Shown one piece after another: positions 1 through 11,168 of a stretch of DNA of 64,000 nt. A program made the position numbers and the translations under genes. The DNA comes from Aurifilum marmelostoma (taxonomy: Eukaryota; Ascomycota; Sordariomycetes; Diaporthales; Cryphonectriaceae): assembly GCA_027559495.1 (NCBI GenBank), contig JAMXSV010000029.1, positions 434,001 through 498,000 of the forward strand, read 5' to 3'. The notes under the pieces were generated by a model that saw only the letters and a list, made by a program, of their open reading frames with translations, made no database searches and was not told where the DNA came from. Positions within the stretch are counted from its first letter, which is position 1, and the number at the start of each line of letters is the position of its first letter.

Positions 1-1782
1 CGGCAGGCACAGCAGCCACGGGCACCTCGGCCTGGTCGCGGCCGCCCGAGTTCGAGGTGTCGTTCGAGGCGCCCTCGGACCCCCTGAACCCGAGGGAGTG
101 GCCCCTGTGGTACCGCATGTGGGCCATCGTGGCCGTCAGCTTCAGCACGTGGGTGGTGGTGCTGTACTCGACCTCGTACACGGCGGCGATCCCGGGCCTG
201 ATGACGGCCTTTGACGAGCCGCGCAAGGACGTCGCCACCCTGGGCGTCACCACGTACCTGCTGGGCCTGGCGGCGGGCAGCCTCGTCGTGGCCCCCATGA
301 GCGAGCTGTTTGGCCGGCGCCCCGTCTACCTGGTGTGCCTGACCGTGTCGACCCTGCTCGTGCTGCCCTGTGCGCTGGCGACGGGCCTGGCCGAGATCGT
401 GGTCGTGCGCTTCTTTGGCGCCCTGTTCGCCTCCGTCATGGTGTGCAACGGCGCCGGCACCGTCGCCGACATCTCCACGGACGACGACAGGGCGAGGTAC
501 ATGAGCCTGTGGAGCATCGCGCCCCTCAACGGCCCCGTCACGGGGCCCCTCATCGGCGGGTTCGTGTACCAGTACCTGGGGTGGCGGTGGGACAACTGGC
601 TGGTGCTGATCCTCAGCGGCGCCGCGGTCCTGCTCATGGCGACGGTCAAGGAGTCGTACGCGCCCGCCATCCTCAAGGCCAAGGCGGCGCGGCGCAGGAA
701 GGAGGAGGGCGACGACAGGTACTGGTGCGAGTATGACGATGCCAAACGGTCCACGGCGGAGCTGATGCGCGTCAACCTGAGCCGGCCCTTTATGCTGAGC
801 GCCACCGAGCCCATCCTCTGGTTCTTTAACGTCTGGATCTCCATTGTTTATGGCATCCTGTACCTGGTAAGATGGATTGGGAAACCCGTTGTTCCTCTCA
901 CGTCCCACACCAGTTCTCGTGCTGACCACCCTCAAGTGTTTCGTCGCATACCCCATCGTCTTCGAGGACAAGAGGGGCTGGGGCCCCGGCACGACCGGCC
1001 TGTCCTTCCTGGGCATCGGCATAGGCACCTTCATCGCCATCTTCATGGAGCCCGTGTGGCGGCGCATCATCAACAGCCACGCCAAGGACCCGTCCACCAA
1101 CCGCGTGGCCCCCGAGGCCAGCGCGAGCATCATGTCCCTGGGCGCCGTCCTGACCCCGGTCGGCCAGCTCATCTTCTCGTGGACCTGCCTGCCCACCAGC
1201 ATCCACTACGCCGTGCCCATCGCCTTCGGCATCCCCTTTGGCCTGGGCAACACCCTCTGCTTCATCTACGGCACCAACTACCTCGCCGGCGCCTACGGCA
1301 CCTATGCGGCCTCTGCGCTGGCGGGCAACGCGGTCGTGCGCTCCGTCTTTGGCGCGACCCTGCCGCTGGCCGGGCCGAGCATGTATACCGCGCTCACGCC
1401 GCAGTGGGCGGGCACCCTGTTGGGCCTGCTGGAGGTGGCGCTGATCCCGATCCCGATTGCGTTTTACAAGTACGGGGATCGGATCCGGGCGAGGAGCCCG
1501 GTGATCAAGAGGATGATGGAGACGCAGGCGCACCAGGATCGGAAGAGGGCCAGGCTTATGGAGAAGCTGGAGAGGCAGACGAGGCTGCAGGAGGAGAAGG
1601 GCGGTGCTGGCGCGGGTGAGGGTGTGCCGGGAGAAGGGGAGGCGGTCCGGGAGGGGGATGCGGTTGAGGCTGTTGATGCTGTTGATGCTGATGCTGCTGC
1701 TGCTAGCAAGTCGTCGGTGGAGGAGGATGGTGAGGCCCAGGGTGCCGGCACGCAGGTCCGGGATTTGGAGAAGGGTGTTTGA
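1..1782 (+). CDS. MFS multidrug/H+ antiporter (5' end outside window)
   Basis: Major facilitator superfamily transporter of the fungal drug:H+ antiporter type, expected in the plasma membrane and exporting small molecules. The reading frame is open from base 3 with no start codon, so the N-terminus lies upstream of the window. Visible are an N-terminal DPLNPREWP motif typical of fungal DHA1 proteins, the loop 2-3 signature SELFGRRPVYL, and an RFFGALFAS/GAGTVADI segment before TM5. One intron at 867-936 (GTAAGA...AAG) joins ...GILYL to CFVAYPIVFEDKRGW, restoring the usual second-half sequence. At least 569 residues remain. The tail after the last TM is charged, then alanine/valine/aspartate-rich (GTTGAT-type repeats), and ends at 1782. 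Family assignment is secure; the substrate cannot be told from sequence. Confidence 0.9.
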
Positions 1783-1929
1783 ACTTTATGGGAATATTAC
1801 TTACCATGCCTGGAGGGTTTGGTTGCGTATCACTTGTGGGTACGAAGGTTTGAGGGCGGTCTTGACGACCCTGTCGTATGATTTGTCGGTACTCAAAAGG
1901 GTACGTACACGAGACAACGACATGTGAAT

Positions 1930-1931
<2 letters not shown>

Positions 1932-1996
<65 letters not shown>
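1932..1996. repeat. Compound microsatellite (GA)20-(GT)n
   Basis: About 20 GA units run directly into about 12 GT units, about 150 bp downstream of the MFS stop codon. It lies in the presumed 3' flank and codes for nothing sensible. Confidence 0.95.
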
Positions 1997-2004
<8 letters not shown>

Positions 2005-3130
2005 GGTGTGAAACTTTCAGAAGATACCAGATCCAACCAATCCCCCCTATTCTGATGGTTGAGATGATCACATTAAATTTTTACTTTGTGTTCATGGAAT
2101 TAAGATTTAATTGCAAAACATTGTTATTCTCTTGTTGCATAGTCTGTAATTATCGCATGGCCTCTGCTTGTCTCATGTAACCTTCACATCCCTCATCCCG
2201 AGCCGAGTGTTTCTGTCTACTGCCTATGACCTCGAGAAGATCGTTCACCGGCCCAGAGCCTATTAAATTCTCCGGTGGCGTCTGATGCAGCTGATGGGCT
2301 TGGCCAGAAAAGGAGAGAACCAAAAGAGGGACGGACAGGCCATGGCAATAGTCTGGATATGACTGTGTTTGTTTTTCTTTCTCTTCCTTCCTTTCCCCTC
2401 TTTCCTCGTGATCTCTCCCCGTCTCTTTTGGCCGTATGGGCCGTGGAAAAATTGGTAAGTGGAGTGAAGGCGCCGAGGTCCGAAACCTAAAAGGCGAGGA
2501 TGGATGGGAGAAGGGGGGGGGTCCGGAAGAGGACAGTACAGGTCATTTTATTTACTTTTTATGGTCTCCTGGAGCGAGGCAAAAGGTACATGTCACAACA
2601 GACACAGACTCTGTTACAGCACAGTACAAAGTGTTCTAGACCACGGGCTGTGATCAAAGATTTCCCGGTCTACACACGAGGTGATCAGCATTCATCAATG
2701 ACCAAACAGCGCAACAGATACACTTGCAGTCTAGACCAACCATCAAGCATAACAATTTTCCATGTCGATCCGGCTGGTCCGACCCGGATGGCGCAGCGAG
2801 GAGGAGTACGATAATGCACAAGAAACATGACAGGCTTTTTCTTGTTGATCGAATCCAGGCACGGAAGGTTGCATCCGTCGAGAGGAAATGGTCGAGTCGA
2901 GCCGAGTTCGGGTTCAAGTCCACATTGCATGGTCCCAGATGCAGCTCGTAAACCCGGCCTTGGCATTGACGGTGCAGTTGAGGGGGCATTTATATAAAGG
3001 TAATTCTTATTAATTCTTGTTCTGTCTTGCCTAGCTTGCCGTCTTGTTGAGGGGGTCACGAGGACAAGGAAGAGCTCCACGGTTGGTTGGGTAAATGGAT
3101 GCTTATTCTGTAGTGGATATAGTATATGTA

Positions 3131-3133
<3 letters not shown>

Positions 3134-3162
<29 letters not shown>
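3134..3162. repeat. (AT)14 microsatellite
   Basis: A pure AT dinucleotide run inside the long spacer, flanked by ordinary unique sequence. Confidence 0.95.
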
Positions 3163-3165
<3 letters not shown>

Positions 3166-4528
3166 TTCATAACCACTATGCTTTATATATTAGTCGCAGA
3201 CTTGTCGAGTTCTCGGCATGTGAGCGCAAGAGAGAGGAGGAAGGGAAATAATGCGGCCAAGTACTGTGTAGGTGCTGTCATATGTGTGTTGGCCGTTGAA
3301 AAAGCCAATTTACATGCTTAAACATGCCCCCTCTTTCCCAGTCGAGACCAGTGTCCCGTTTGTTTCGATCCACCGCGTATCTCCCGCTCAGGGGGGTCCC
3401 ACGGTGCTGTGCGGGCACGGGTTCTACAGGGTTCAGGGGGTCCCTTTTTGCCATGTTAGTAGGCCTGGTAGTAATTGCTAGGCGACTCCCCCGCTGCAAA
3501 GATTGGGGAGGGCACCACCCCCACCACCATCACCACCTCCTCCTCCTCCTCCCTGAAGAGAGGAAAGGCTCCGGATGCTATAGTAGATTCAGAATCTGAT
3601 GAAATCCTGTTGGAGATGCTACTATAGTCAGGTTAGCACCACCTGCATGACTCCAACATAATGTAAGACATGTGCAGATTCCTGGAGATTGCTGCAGGAA
3701 TGTATCGATCAAGCTGTCTTCAACAAAAAATGTCTCTCCCCTTTTTTTTTTCCTTTCTTTTTTTCTCCCTCGTATATACAATACCATCGTATTATCCAGA
3801 CGTACACTCCGTACGCAGGCCAAAAAACCTCGTGTCCTCCTCCTCCCCGTCCCCCCCCCCTCCCCCCGCCACCACTTCGGCCCCAGCACCGACTACAGCG
3901 CTATTACCACACCTTGGTCAGGCCTTCATAGGCTCTTGCCCTTGTGAGACGTGCCAAGCCGGTGGCGCCATGTCGGCCCCAACAAGGGCCATCTGCTCCC
4001 ACTGGCTCCTCGGGTCTTGAGCACCTTGGCTCCCAGGGCTCCCTCAGCTCAGGGTCCCTGGCGCTACCTGGCATGCCCTGGTCCACATATCTAGCTCCGT
4101 CTTGGCGGCACCTCGTCTTTTCGATAGTGCCCTTTTTTTCTTTCCCCTTCTCCCACAGGGGGGCGGGCAATGGGAAGGTGGGCCCCACCACCGGGCCTGC
4201 CTTTTCCTCAGCGCTGCTTGGTGCTCACACAGGGCTCTGAGTGGCTTGAACGTGGGCTTGGCTTGGCTTGGCTTGGCCCGGCTGGGTTCTGGTGCCCCTA
4301 CGGCGACTTCCCCCCCCTTCTCTCTCTCTCTGTGTGTGTCTCTCCACGCGGACATGCACAAAGAAAAAGAAGGGACGGAACCAGAGTTAGTTGATCACAC
4401 ATGCTATTTTGTTGTACACTCAGCAAATAGCACACATGACAAGAATCGGAGGCTTGCTCCTTTAACCTTTTTCCCTCGGCCCGCCATGATCCATGAATGA
4501 ATGCTTTTTGGTGTGGTGATTGGCCCTC

Positions 4529-4551
4529 TTTTTTTTTTTTTTTTTTTTTTT
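4529..4551. repeat. T23 homopolymer
   Basis: A run of about 23 T, about 500 bp upstream of the GH47 start. On the minus strand it is poly-A. No transposon end or target-site duplication was seen around it. Confidence 0.9.
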
Positions 4552-5045
4552 CCTTTGGCAGGCAGACCCTCTCTCTCTCTCTCTCTTTTTGGCCTTCACT
4601 TCTCGGTTCTTATTATTATTAAACTCTGGCTCCTATCAGACCTCAAAACAGCTGCCAGCCCCGTCCTCGTCCGACGTCATTCGCTCTCAGACCGCAAAAC
4701 ACCATCTTCAAACTTGTCCACGTTTGAACGGCAGCGGCTGACATGCGCCTCGTCCCCTGCCCCCTCCGTCTTCATCACGTGAACAGCATGCCCGTCGTCC
4801 GTTGATCCTCATTCCGGACCCTCCAGACGAGATAGTCCATCAGACCTGTCGGCTGTTCTCCTTTCCACAGGCCTCGCAGGACGAAACCGAGGAATTTGGC
4901 TCTCGTCGACCACAATATTCACAATTAGAAGAAGGGACCTTGCCCCGGGTGACGGACGACCCTCTCAGCTCCTTGAGGTGCCTGTGCCGCGGGGGAGGTC
5001 CACAGTCCAACCACTCAAGACGACACCTCCAGCACTTTTCAGATC

Positions 5046-8000
5046 ATGCCTCGCTTCAGGAGATACCGCGTCTTTGTCGCGTGTGCCCTTTTTGTCGTCT
5101 TTCTCCTCTATCGCGTGTCGAGGAACTCGGCCTGGGACGACGACTTTGAGTCTCAGTTCCAGTATGTAGCGGCCGTCCTGCCAAACCCTGGCCGCTCGAG
5201 ACCTGCACAGGACACCAGCTACAGTAGTGATAGCAGCAGCAGCAGCAGCAGCAGTAGTGGTGGTAGTGGTGGTAGCGGTGGTGGTGATGTGGCCCCTGTG
5301 CAGATACCAACGCCGCCCCACCTGCCGCCAGCTTGGGATGACGAGGGCAGCAGGCCCAGTGACGACAAGGTGGTCAAGATCCCGGAGCTGAAGTCGAGCT
5401 CTGGGACAGACGATGACACGTATGCCCTGCCCGCTGCCAACGACCGCTTCCCTGTTGTGGATACAGCAGGTGGGAGCAGCCCTCTGCCGGACGATGCCGC
5501 TGGTGTGCCAGACCGCAAGCCTGGCCAGGTAAATGATGTCTATCCGGAAGGGGAAAGCAAAGGAGCAGCAGCAGCAGCAGCAGCAGGAGGAGGAGGAGCA
5601 GGAGGAGTTGGCGCTCAGAAACCGCTTCATGTCCAGGACCCGCCGGGCAGGTACGAGCCCAGCACCACCTTCAAGGAGCCCATCTACTGGGTCAAACAGG
5701 TCGAGCACTTCCCCATCGACGAGGACACCTTGATCCCCCTGCCTAGCGGCAGCCCCAGGTCCATCCCTACCATCCAGCACCGCTTTGGGCCAGAGACCGA
5801 CGAGGCCAGGGCGAGGCGGCTGGATCGACTGGACCAGGTCAGGACAGAGGCAAAGATTGCGTGGGCCGCCTACAGCCAGTACGCCTTTGGGCACGACGAG
5901 CTCCTCGTCTCGGGCATGAGCTCCCGGGACCCCTTCTGCGGCTGGGGCGCCACGCTGGTCGACTCCATGGACACGCTGTGGATCATGGGCCTGAAGGACG
6001 AGTTCGAGGAGGCGTACGATGGCCTGAACAACATCGACTTCACGACTACCAACCGTAACGACATTCCCGTCTTCGAGACGACGATCCGCTACCTGGGCGG
6101 GCTCCTGGCTGCCTACGACGTGACGGGCGGGCACAAGGGCGACTACCCACTGCTCCTCAACAAGGCCGTCGAGCTTGCAGAGGTGCTCATGGGCGTGTTC
6201 GACACGCCCAACCGGATGCCCGTGCTGTACTACCAGTGGAAGCCAGCCTACGCCTCGCAGCCGAAGCGCGCTGGCACCAGGTCAGGCATAGCAGAGATAG
6301 CTACCCTGTCCATGGAGTTCACCAGGCTGGCGCAGCTCACCGGCAGGGACAAGTACTACGATGCCGTGGCCCGCATCACCAATGCCCTTGAGGAGTGGCA
6401 GAACCGCGAGGACCACACGGCCTCCCTGGTCCCGGGCATTTTCCCCGAGAATATTGATGCCTCGGGCTGCAACAAGACCGCGAATGCAAAAAAGGGTCTC
6501 AACAGCGCCAGCTCCCTGGCCCAGCAACAGGCGGCACAGAACAGCCCGTTACACGAGCCTGAAGGTTACGACCCGATCAAAGCAGCAAGCTCCTCCGAGA
6601 CGGAACTGCGCGACAAGATCGACCACAATGGCGATGCAGGCGCTTCGGGAAAGACCGTCCATCGTCGCGCCCCGCCGCCCCAAACCCCGCCCAAGGTTAG
6701 TCCGACAGAGGACCACGAAACAGGCGCGTACAAGGGTGGCTCAGGCAGCCATGCAAGCAGCCGCGGTCCTGTCAGCGAGCCTGTCGGGGCAGATGGCCTG
6801 CCTGCCAACTGGGAGTGTGAGGCTCAGGACCTCGTAGCTTCGACGGGAACCCAGTCGTTTGGCATGGGCGGCAGCCAGGACTCGGCATATGAGTACTTCC
6901 CCAAGCAGTATCTTCTCCTGGGCGGTCTGGAGGACAAGTACCGCTCCATGCACGAGAAGACAGTAGCCGCGGTCAAGGAACACCTCTTGTACCGGCCCCT
7001 CACCCCAGACAACGCCGACATCCTGTTCTCTTCCAAGCTCATGGTCACGCCTATCGTGGACCTGGACCTCGCCAGGGATGCCGCCCGCGGCTACGAGGTC
7101 ACTCATCTGGCCTGCTTCCTCGGAGGCATGTTCGCCATGGGCGGCAAGATCTTCGACTCAGAAGAAGATCTTGACGTCGGCCGGCGTCTTACAGATGGCT
7201 GTGTCTGGGCCTACGACAGCATGCCGACCGGCATCATGGCGGAGACTGCCAACCTCACACCGTGTCTCGATGCCGGGTCGTGCGAGTGGAACGAGACAGC
7301 ATGGCACCTCGCGATCGACCCGAACCCCAAGATGAGGGAGAACCACATGAAGCTCTACCTTGAGAAGCTGGCCGAGTGGGAGATCGCCAAGCATGCCGCC
7401 CTGCGCGCCCAGGCCGTGCTCGAGCAGGCCGCAGAAGAGCTGGGAGTACCAGTGACGCATCCCGAGCCCACCAAGCCCCATCCAAAGTCGGGAGTGCCCC
7501 AGAGGGACAGAGACGACGGCTCCCCGAGGCGTGAGGATGATGTTCCGCACGGCGCAGGTCATACCAAGAGAGAGGTCGACCCCGTGTCCGGGGATACCTT
7601 GGCGTTCGACCCTTCGCTGCTCAACCAAGCAGCCATCGAGGAGAAGATCAGGATTTTGGACGAGCAGTACTTTGGCGAGCCCGAGGTGCGGAGTGGGGAT
7701 CCTCACCAGGCGCCCATCGAGGGCACCAAGCCCAAGGCCCGGCCCAGGCCCCCTTTCAAGGTCCCCGCCAGGCCCAGTCGACCTCAGACGCACGAGGAAT
7801 TCGTGGCGGATCGTGTCAAGGCCGGAGCGCTGCCGCCGTCGTACACCCAGATCAACAGCAATGGCTATCAATTACGGTAAGAACTTCCTGAATTTCTGGC
7901 TTTTTTTTTCCCCCTGGGCTCCAGATACCACGAATTCTTACTTGCCTGGCACGGTGAATGCTAACATGTCTTGTCTTCCCCTCTTCACAGGCCTGAGGCT

Positions 8001-8288
8001 ATCGAATCAGTGTGGTACATGTACCGCATCACAGGAGATCCCACGTGGCAGGAAAAGGGCTGGAGGATGTGGCAGTCCGTCATCACCCACGTGCGCAACG
8101 ACCCGGCCCACTCGGCCATCAACGGGGTCAACGACCTGACCAAGCTGCGGCATGCCGGCACCATGGAGAGCTTCTGGATCGCCGAGACCCTCAAGTACTT
8201 TTACCTACTCTTCTCGGAGCCGGATCTCATATCGCTTGATGACTGGGTGCTGAACACGGAGGCGCATCCCTTCCTGCGGCCGTCGTGA
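5046..8288 (+). CDS. GH47 class I alpha-1,2-mannosidase, Mnl2-like
   Basis: Glycoside hydrolase family 47 mannosidase of the ER/Golgi, trimming alpha-1,2-mannose from N-glycans; the large size resembles the yeast Mnl2 group. Two exons (5046-7876, 7991-8288; intron 114 bp, GTAAGA...CAG) give 1042 residues. A short basic N-terminus is followed by one signal-anchor TM (residues about 9-22), then a Ser/Gly-rich stem (AGC repeats). Family blocks are present: GWGATLVDSMDTLW (from 299), ETTIRYLGGLLAAYD (about 344), RPEAIES spanning the intron (R944), and C-terminal NTEAHPF with the calcium-binding Thr at 1033. Two inserts break the barrel: about residues 477-585 and about 800-935, both hydrophilic, proline/charge-rich and probably disordered. 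The start is the first ATG before the TM segment. Family is certain; subgroup is inferred. Confidence 0.93.
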
Positions 8289-10041
8289 GTTGAATACGCT
8301 CGGTGAAGGAGACAAGGGGAACACACAAGCTCTCATGCCGAAAGAGAGAAGAGCTTTCGGGACGGGCAGGCGAATGCAGCAGAGCTGAGTGGCACCCAGA
8401 GAGGTGGCCGGGATCTTTTTATCTTTCCCCCTCGCTTGAGAATCAAGCAAATTAGCATTGCGGAGCGGAGTTCAAGGGCGTTCTTATTCTTCTGCTTCTC
8501 GACGACTGGTGGTGGACCTCGTGAAAAGGGATCAACGACGACGGATCATGAGTTTGTTGAACTGTACATATTTACAACATCATGTCATACCACGCGGGGT
8601 TTGGGTTTGGGTCCGAAACTCTCAAAAGAGACAAAAGAGAAGGAAATGGGGTTTTCTTTGCATATTATTCTCACGGCATGCATGAGAACTGGAAGCGGAG
8701 GAGGGTAAAGAAAGTTTTTTCTTTCCTTTTCCCTTTTGCTAAAGCCATGTAAATTGGGTACAAGGGGTGGGTGGGAGTCAAGAGGAACTGTCCTGTCATG
8801 GGGAGAGTGGACTGGGGAAGTAACTGCATGTCCTAGGTACAACCACCATGATCGCTCTGACGATGATACCTATCAATTTGATATCACTCACTACCTATAT
8901 ATCCTCCCCCTTTCCACCCTCAACCACCTGAGGTCCAAAACATACGAAGAAACATAAACATATATCCTACTTTTATCCCCTTCCTCCCCCCTGTCCCCAT
9001 CCTATCCACGCGCAACCCATTTCCTTCCCGTCCAGTCAGATAGGTTGACCCTCCTAGCCTGATACAGGAACCACCCCCTCCCCCCCCCTCTCTCTCTCCA
9101 CAAACACAAGCACAAACTCCCTTACACGAATAAAGAGCGTACAGAGCCGGGGAAACCAAGTACCTTGTTACGCCATCTCAAAGTTGGAATCCCCCAAGCA
9201 ACCCAAAACATTGAGAAGGTGTGGGGAGGGAGGGGGGGGGGTAAGGGGGAAGGAAACAGGGAGGAGGAAAGAAAAGAGACAAGGCTAGGTCAGTTAGGAA
9301 GAATGAAGTAGAATGAGAAAGAAGGGAGCGAGGTTGCACGGAAAGCAGTATCTACTCACTGCCTGGCCCCTTCATCCACGAGCACCCAGCGCACCCTTTT
9401 TTTTTTTCCCTATGCATGAGTGAAAATGCCAACTTCCCAAAAACTTGCCTGCTTCCATGTCGGTTTCTGTGTCGCCAGTGCCTTGACGCTGCCCAGCACG
9501 AGACAGACTTATTGTGCTGGGATTGTCAGCAGAAATTGCGGGCAACGAACACGGAGACGAAAGAGGAAGCCAAATTCAATGTACACTCTTTTTTTGTTTT
9601 CGTTTTGCATCTACCGGGTATATCTGGCCCCCTTCCAATGTGTTCTCGCTTGTGCAAAAGATTCAATGTGTCCCTAAACCGACCCTCCCCCCCCCCACCC
9701 GTTGTCCTCATATCATTATATACGCCTCTCATCATGAGGGATGTTGACAAAGTCTGGACGGTCCTCGTGTGCAACCAACCTCCCAGACGCCAATGGTTGT
9801 GAAGCCAAGAACAAATATCCAGCTGTGTCTCTCCTGCCGCCGCAGATCGCCTCGACCCTCGTCATCCATGGCCCTGTTTCTATCATGCTCATTTCCTTCG
9901 TAGCTATAGAGCCCAATGCATGCCTGTGGAAAAATGAAAACGGAGAGAGAAAAAAACAAAAGAAGGGGGGGCCGATCCCCCCTCCGCCCTGGTTCCTGCT
10001 CCATCGCAGGTATTATCCTTTTGGGAAGGAAAACGAGACTA
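8289..10041. other. Convergent 3' spacer, no gene seen
   Basis: The downstream regions of the mannosidase (+) and the Fig1-like gene (-) face each other here. I see G- and C-rich runs (near 9075-9095, 9228-9241 and 9688-9700), T9-T10 runs, and only short frames without recognisable content. Confidence 0.6.
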
Positions 10042-11168
10042 TCAATCCGCCAGCTGGCTCAGGACGCGTATGCTCAATATCATGACCAGCAGGCCAATCG
10101 TGACGATGATGAGCAGGGTGAAGGAGAACCAACCCAGGACCATGGCGCTAGTGCCCACACCTGACTTCACGGCACCATTTCCAAAGTCCTGCGCTATGGT
10201 ACTGGCTGCGACGGAGGCAGTATGCTGCCAGAGGACGGAGACGAGGATGAAGATGGACGAGATGAAGATGATGGCGAGGGCGACCTGCGACACGGGTCGG
10301 CTGGGGAAAGGCTTGACCTCACGCTCGGAGCCGACCGAGTCCTCCTCCTCGTGCCAGCCGGGGAAGGTGGCGAGAAGGAGGAAGCAGATGAAGGCGAAGA
10401 TGATGGCGATGATGCTATTTGTGAGCGAACAAGGGTCAGCCGGGCTCTGCTCTTCTCTGCGATAAATATCCTCCCAGGATTTGGGACCTGAAAGAGTCTG
10501 AGAGGGGGGGGGGGGCAGAGTGGGCTGGGAGACGTACACAAGGTAAGGGAAGACAACCATGTCCTTAAACTGGCTGGACAGCCAGATCAGGTTGAGCGGG
10601 TCCTGGTCAACGCTGACCTCCTGTGCCAGGGCGGTGGCATTGTTAGAACACAGCCAGGAGCCACCGTCCGGGTTGATGCAGATGCCGAAATAGCCCACGC
10701 GGGCCTGGAGGCGCGCGTCGCCCGCAATGCTCTGGATCTCGGAGTAGGCAGCATAGTTGACCTGTGCGGTATCGGGATGCGGCGTGTAGTTGTCGTAGTA
10801 GAGGGAGAGGAGAAAGATGTCTGGTATTAGCGGACTGGAGGATGAGCAGCCTGCTAGTAAGAGTGCTGTGGAAGAGGGAAAGGCCCTTGTCAGTCACGGC
10901 TACAAGGATGGTTGACGGTAAATCTCATGTGGTTGCGTGGCTGGGAAGGACTTACATAGTAGTATGATGGCCACTGCTATCAATATCATCAACACATGAT
11001 GGTATCCCAGGAACGGTACAAACCCTAGGGGAAAAAAGACATCATCAGTTAGTTTGTGCTGCGAGGAATGTGGCTGTACATGTCCCGCTCGACAGGAATG
11101 TTGCACGAGACAAGGATAACAAGGCGGATCATATACGTACGGTACCATCCTGTCCTGAACGCCAGCAT
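10042..11168 (-). CDS. fig1: Fig1-type calcium regulator / membrane fusion protein
   Basis: Four-TM membrane protein of the Fig1 family. In yeast and Neurospora these act in pheromone-induced calcium influx and cell fusion during mating. Four exons were assembled: 11141-11168, 10956-11024, 10538-10865 and 10042-10414, with introns GTACGT...CTAG, GTAAGT...ACAG and GTACGT...ATAG, giving 265 residues. The first exon codes only MLAFRTGWY. TM1 follows at about 12-32. The family signature GYFGICI (90-96) with SWLC (102-105) sits in the first extracellular loop; it resembles the claudin-like G-x-x-G-x-C...C motif. TM2-TM4 follow, with an acidic loop GWHEEEDSVGSE between TM2 and TM3. All four exons keep frame and length as expected. 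The spliced N-terminus depends on a 28-nt first exon and is the least certain part. Confidence 0.85.

Larger units (their letters stand above)
1783..5045. other. 3.3 kb spacer, low-complexity, no gene seen
   Basis: No open frame here shows a recognisable protein or convincing splice structure. The stretch holds dinucleotide repeats, poly-T and poly-C runs, TC/TG tracts near 4319-4340 and 4562-4585, and the presumed promoter and 5' leader of the downstream mannosidase. Short frames on both strands come from the simple repeats. Confidence 0.6.

Noticed and set aside
2880..2950. Possible tRNA B-box (GGTTCAAGTCC)
   Set aside because: No matching A-box or cloverleaf stems could be drawn around it.
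4965..6134. 389-codon minus-strand ORF opposite GH47
   Set aside because: Shadow frame of the GC-rich mannosidase exon; no family features.
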